From assembly GCF_001486165.1 (NCBI RefSeq), contig NZ_LN908977.1:959998-995975 (forward strand): 35,978 nt of DNA, written 5' to 3'. A program made the translations under genes and the position numbers. This DNA is from Bittarella massiliensis (ex Durand et al. 2017). Its GTDB lineage: Bacteria > Bacillota > Clostridia > Oscillospirales > Ruminococcaceae. Shown here piece by piece: positions 32,991 to 35,978 of the stretch. The first letter of the stretch is position 1. Every line of letters begins with the position of its first letter. The notes under the pieces are model-generated. The model ran no database searches. It worked only from the letters and a program-made list of their open reading frames with translations, and was not told the DNA's origin.

Positions 32991-33384
32991 ACTCGTCCAG
33001 CTCCCCCGCCAGGGCCAGGGTGATGCGGCCCTCCAGAGCCCCCTCCACCTTCTGCCCGGGCTTCTCACCCAGGGTGTCGCGGATGGCATTGAAGGCCGGG
33101 GTGTCCCCCTTCATGGCCTTGCAGATGAGGGCCAGGGCGATGGCCTCCTGCGCGGTGACCGGGCCCAGCCCCTCGGCCAGCCGGGCGATCTCGTCCAGTC
33201 CGTCCAGCGCCACCGCCCGGGGCAGCAGGGCGGCGAACACCTGTCCGAAGGTGCGCTTTCGCCGCCGGGCCGCGCCCGAGGCCAGCCCCCCCTTGCGGGC
33301 GATTTCCCGGCGCTCCTCGGGGTCGCGGGCGGACAGGGGGATGAGGTTTTTCCGCCCGTCCACATCGCATCGCCTGCCTTTCAT
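32980..33384 (-). CDS. Terminase small subunit-like protein
   Basis: 134 residues from ATG 33384. A GTG seven codons later has the better site (AAAGGCAGG eight bases before) and may be the true start. KNLIPLSARDPEERREIARKGG followed by LASGAARRRKRT is the typical KGG-type opening; then TAQEAIALALICKAMKGDTPAFNAIRDTLGEKP and a short acidic end. It would recognise the packaging site on phage DNA and hand it to the large subunit. Unusually, 900 bases of repeats separate it from the large subunit gene. Confidence 0.75.
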   Translation of the reverse strand: MKGRRCDVDGRKNLIPLSARDPEERREIARKGGLASGAARRRKRTFGQVFAALLPRAVALDGLDEIARLAEGLGPVTAQEAIALALICKAMKGDTPAFNAIRDTLGEKPGQKVEGALEGRITLALAGELDEFAQ

Positions 33385-33444
33385 AAAAGGCGGGCCCCCG
33401 CCACCCGGCAGGGACCCGCCCGAAAAATATTCTTTGCCATTTAC

Positions 33445-33453
33445 AGTGTAGCA
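33445..33453 (-). promoter_or_regulatory. Candidate late promoter upstream of the small terminase
   Basis: Minus strand extended -10 element TGCTACACT; no clear -35. Predicted start about 33438, in front of the structural operon. The neighbouring DUF1492 protein is a plausible activator. Confidence 0.4.
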
Positions 33454-34024
33454 CGGGGAGAGGATAACATTCCATCACGTCCTGAAAAAGGGGCCGCACC
33501 GCCGAATCAGCACCCCCAAAAGACCGCCCGCATCCCGGAATGAGCCCCCTTTGCCGCCCCTTTCCCCGGACTGACAAACCACACCGTCCCCCCGCTCTCA
33601 GCGCTTCCCTTTCTGTCCGGCCCGCATCCATCCTCCAAAACCGGCAACATCGGCCGGCAGGAGCCCCACATCTGCCTCCCTCTGCCCGCACCCAACAGCC
33701 GTCTCATTCCCGCAAACGCTCCCGAAAGACCGCCCCTCCCCGGAATGCGCCCCTCCTTTGCCGCCCCTTTTCCCGGACTTCAAGATCCGCGCGCCCGGTC
33801 TACCGTCCCCGCGCCCCGCCAAAGACCCGCCAGCCGCACGAGAAGGGGGAAGTCGCCCCGCACCGTCATCCGGTGAGAAAGAGGAGCAAAGAAGCCCCGC
33901 AGAGGGCGCAAAACGCCCCGCTTCCAGCCGCTTCCCCGCAGCGGCGCCCATTCAACAGCGCCCAGATGTATCCGCACAGCGCTCCCCAAGGCGGGCCCGC
34001 CCTCTTTCCCCGCCTGCCGCCGGG
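33454..34024. repeat. Spacer with a 207-bp direct repeat
   Basis: No gene seen. AAAGACCGCC followed by a block CGGAATG(A/C)GCCCC and TTTGCCGCCCC starts at 33518 and again at 33725. The copies are imperfect. A weaker third resemblance (CGCCCTCTTTCCCCG, about 33998) touches the 3' end of the DUF1492 gene. Confidence 0.55.
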
Positions 34025-34459
34025 TCAGTCAAAGCCCCTCTCCGCCCCCCGCGGCAGCGATCCCAGCCCCTTCTGGTGCAGCCGCCACACCTGCATGGTG
34101 CTGTACCCCATCTCCCCGGCGATCTCCTCCCAAGTCTTGGCCGCCAGATAGCGCTTTTCCAGCAGCAGGGCCAGGGTGTCGTCCTCCACCCCCGCCACCG
34201 CGGCCCGGATCTCCCCCCGGGCCGCCGCCATCTCGTCGATTTCCCGGGCGATCTCCCCCTCGATGTCGATGATCCTCTCCACCGCCTCCTCGATGCGGCT
34301 GCCCTCCCGCAGGGCGCGCGGCCCGTCGGTGAGGCGGGGCCCCATCCGGGTGGCCCGGCTGCGCCAGGCGGCCAGCTCCTCAAACCGCTCGTCTACCCGC
34401 TGTCCCAGCCGCTGGTAGCGGGAGAGCCACCGCACCTTGGCCCGATTCTCCTCGGTCAT
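34025..34459 (-). CDS. DUF1492/RinA-ArpU-like phage regulator
   Basis: 144 residues, ATG 34459 overlapping the previous stop (ATGA). N-terminal helical part VRWLSRYQRLGQRVDERFEE, LAAWRSRATRMGPRLTDG, IDIEGEIAREIDEM; C-terminal helix-turn-helix TLALLLEKRYLAAKTWEEIA followed by GEMGYSTMQVWRLHQKGL, as in sigma-4-like late-gene activators of Firmicute phages. The place just before the terminase genes fits control of late transcription. Confidence 0.82.
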   Translation of the reverse strand: MTEENRAKVRWLSRYQRLGQRVDERFEELAAWRSRATRMGPRLTDGPRALREGSRIEEAVERIIDIEGEIAREIDEMAAARGEIRAAVAGVEDDTLALLLEKRYLAAKTWEEIAGEMGYSTMQVWRLHQKGLGSLPRGAERGFD

Positions 34460-34650
34460 TCCTCGTCCTCCTCGATCTTGTATACCCGGTACCCCCGCTT
34501 CAGCCCCTCCCGGGGCCGGCAGATCTCCTGGTAGAGGGTCGCCCGGCTCACCCCCAGGTAGTCGGCCACCTCCCGCGCCGTCCCCACGCAGAGGGGCAGC
34601 TCCCACTCGTCGGCGGTGGTGGCCAGGTATAACCCGTAACTCACCCCCAC
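34456..34650 (-). CDS. Small phage HTH protein
   Basis: 64 residues, GTG 34650 after AGGGGACGGCT. SYGLYLATTADEWELPLCVG leads into a helix-turn-helix TAREVADYLGVSRATLYQEI and a basic YRVYKIEEDEE end. Small proteins of this form precede DUF1492 genes in clostridial phages. Overlaps the DUF1492 start, so co-translated. Confidence 0.7.
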   Translation of the reverse strand: MGVSYGLYLATTADEWELPLCVGTAREVADYLGVSRATLYQEICRPREGLKRGYRVYKIEEDEE

Positions 34651-34727
34651 AGCCGTCCCCTCTCGGCCCTGCCGCTCCGCTGTCTCTCCATCTTCTCTCC
34701 TCTCATCCTCTCACGCCTCCCCCTTCC

Positions 34728-35193
34728 GGGTGCCAAAGGTGCCACCCTGTGCCACCTCTCCTCGCACCCTGTTTTTGGCTTTCCTATCCCCTTTTTGACC
34801 CCCTGTGCAACTGTGCCACCTCTTTTTCTTCTCTATAGGGAGTATCTCTTTTCCCCCAGCCTTCCCAAAGTCAGTCCCGCCCCCTGCGCAAATTTTCCTC
34901 CCACCAAGAAGACCCCCTCCATTTCCTCGCACAACTCGCACGGTGGCACACCCTCCCCCCGGGTGCCAAAGGTGCCACCCCGTGCCACCTCTCCTCGCAC
35001 CCCGTTTTTGGCTTTCCCATCCCCTTTTTGACCCCCTGTGCAACTGTGCCACCTCTTTTTCTCCCCCATAGGGAGTATCTCTTTTCCCCCCAGCCTTCCC
35101 AAAACCGACCCCGCCCCCTGCGCAAATTTTCCTCCCAGCAAGAGGACCCCCTCTATTTCCTCGCACAACTCGCACGGTGGCACACCCTCTCTC
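34728..35193. repeat. 233-bp tandem duplication with short iterated motifs
   Basis: Copies 34728-34960 and 34961-35193, each starting GGGTGCCAAAGGTGCCACC. The period is not a multiple of three, so it is not coding. On the minus strand each copy holds several GTGGCAC motifs (two spaced 11 bases apart) and three GTGCGAG motifs (two spaced 9 apart, GTGCGAGTTGTGCGAG). Lies between the replication gene and the regulators, where an origin or an operator cluster would fit. The remainder of 34651-35416 shows no gene. Confidence 0.75.
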
Positions 35194-35416
35194 GCCCGGC
35201 CGGCGGCAGCCTGCCCCCAGCCCCTCCCCCTTCGGCGGCTCCACCTCTCCCCCAGGGCCCAGCCGCAGCCGCCCCGCCACAGGGGCCGCCCCGCCGCCCC
35301 CTTTGACAGCAACGCCCGCCCCTCTCCCCCAATGCCCCATATTCCCCCTCTTTTGGCAGCAAGTCCATCCTCTCTCCCCTGCCCAAAATCCGGCCGACAC
35401 CCGCTCCGCTCGCCCT

Positions 35417-35978
35417 TTAACCCGCCTCCTCCGCTCTGTCGTCCTCCTCACCGGGCAGCCGCAGCGCCACGCAGTGGCAGGGGGCGTGGTTGATCCGCCG
35501 GGTCAGGGTGAACCCCTTTCCCGGCCGCACATCGATCCGCCCGGCCTGGCGGGCCCAGCTCAAAAAGGCGCGGGGGTCGTAGCCCGCCTCCCGGCAGATG
35601 CGGTCGAAGGCGCTGCGCACCACGTAGACCCGCCCCGACTCCAGGGCGCCCCAGACCTCGGTCTGTTCGCTCTCGCCGCAGAAGCGGTGGCGGTTTTGCA
35701 CCGCGTACTCGCAGAGGTAGTCGTAGCAGCGGCCGTTCTGGTCCACGCTGGCGCGGCTGCGCAGGTGTTCCGCCACCTCCCGCCGCTCCAGGGCCCGCCC
35801 GTCGGCAAAGAGCCAGCGGGTCGCCAGCTCGTCGGCGGTCAGCAGCAGGGCCGCCGCCATGGCCTGCTTTTCGGTGGCGTCCCCCTCGCCCAAAGCCGCC
35901 CGGTGCCCCTCAAAGAGGGCCGCCGCCTCGGCCAGTCCGGCCCCGTCCAGCCGCTGCACGAACCGCCGCCCCGCGTGG
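35417..35978 (-). CDS. DUF927-type phage replication ATPase, C-terminal part
   Basis: The frame runs off the right edge; 187 residues are visible. Motifs LLTADELATRWLFADGRAL, EHLRSRASVDQNGRCYDYLC, EVWGALESGRVYVVRSAFDR, GYDPRAFLSWARQAGRID and RINHAPCHCVALRLP match the C-terminal region of DUF927 proteins (helicase/ATPase of phages and integrative elements). The ATPase core lies outside the window. Probably acts in phage DNA replication. Confidence 0.75.
   Translation of the reverse strand, partial: HAGRRFVQRLDGAGLAEAAALFEGHRAALGEGDATEKQAMAAALLLTADELATRWLFADGRALERREVAEHLRSRASVDQNGRCYDYLCEYAVQNRHRFCGESEQTEVWGALESGRVYVVRSAFDRICREAGYDPRAFLSWARQAGRIDVRPGKGFTLTRRINHAPCHCVALRLPGEEDDRAEEAG

Noticed and set aside
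34711-35451. A 246-codon minus-strand frame over the 233-bp duplication
   Set aside because: The duplication step is not a multiple of three, so the two copies would be read in different frames; no recognisable protein or ribosome site.

Overview
The window looks like the chromosome of a very GC-rich Clostridia-type (Firmicutes) gut bacterium. It has Firmicute-style purine-rich ribosome-binding sites, GTG and TTG starts, PadR/DUF2812 and M20 genes, and phage modules of clostridial type. About 13 kb of ordinary host genes is followed by about 21 kb of a prophage whose genes all lie on the minus strand and which runs off the right edge. No integrase or attachment site was recognised inside the window.

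Host part (1-13,300). A fragment of an envelope-type LCP-like gene (+) collides head-on at about 305 with a truncated UvrA-like ATPase (-). That ATPase is translationally coupled to a GNAT acetyltransferase. Next come a CynX-type MFS transporter with a clear terminator, a PadR regulator overlapping a frameshifted DUF2812 membrane protein, a repeat-filled 1 kb spacer, a 1704-residue PAS/GGDEF/EAL c-di-GMP enzyme with its own sigma-70-type promoter, and an M20 amidohydrolase.

Prophage part (about 13,300-35,978). Read from the right, in transcription order: the C-terminus of a DUF927 replication ATPase, a spacer with a 233-bp tandem duplication, a small HTH protein, a DUF1492 regulator, small terminase, a 190-bp tandem repeat array, large terminase, a small membrane protein, portal, scaffold, major capsid protein with a C-terminal sugar-binding-like module, a connector, a large P22-gp10-like tail protein, a minor tail protein, the tail-fibre cluster, holin-endolysin, and two virion-internal candidates. 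I see no tape-measure, sheath or tube gene, so a short-tailed (podovirus-like) particle is inferred. Gene order at the end is read as fibres (24.1-19.2 kb), endolysin, holin, coiled-coil protein, and a 471-residue protein.

The standout system is at 20,650-24,088: a tail-fibre shufflon. One fibre gene has a constant 52-residue N-terminus and then a recombination site, core TCGAATAAGGCGGAGGT, read in frame as SNKA(E/D)V. Three further copies of this site, in alternating orientation, each begin an open C-terminal cassette with no start codon of its own. An intact second fibre gene lies inside the invertible stretch. A complete tyrosine recombinase (R/K/H-x-x-R/H/Y all present) sits next to the outermost site. 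Its own promoter lies in the loop of a 12-bp hairpin that would hide its ribosome-binding site in read-through transcripts only. This resembles the R64 Rci shufflon in logic, but acts on phage host-range proteins.

Other notable points: a 38-residue piece almost identical in pattern to the GyrA quinolone-resistance region sits inside a virion protein at 16,340-16,453. Several non-coding tandem arrays (periods about 424, 190, 207 and 233 bp) lie beside phage genes, and two of them appear to be built from the 3' end of the neighbouring gene.
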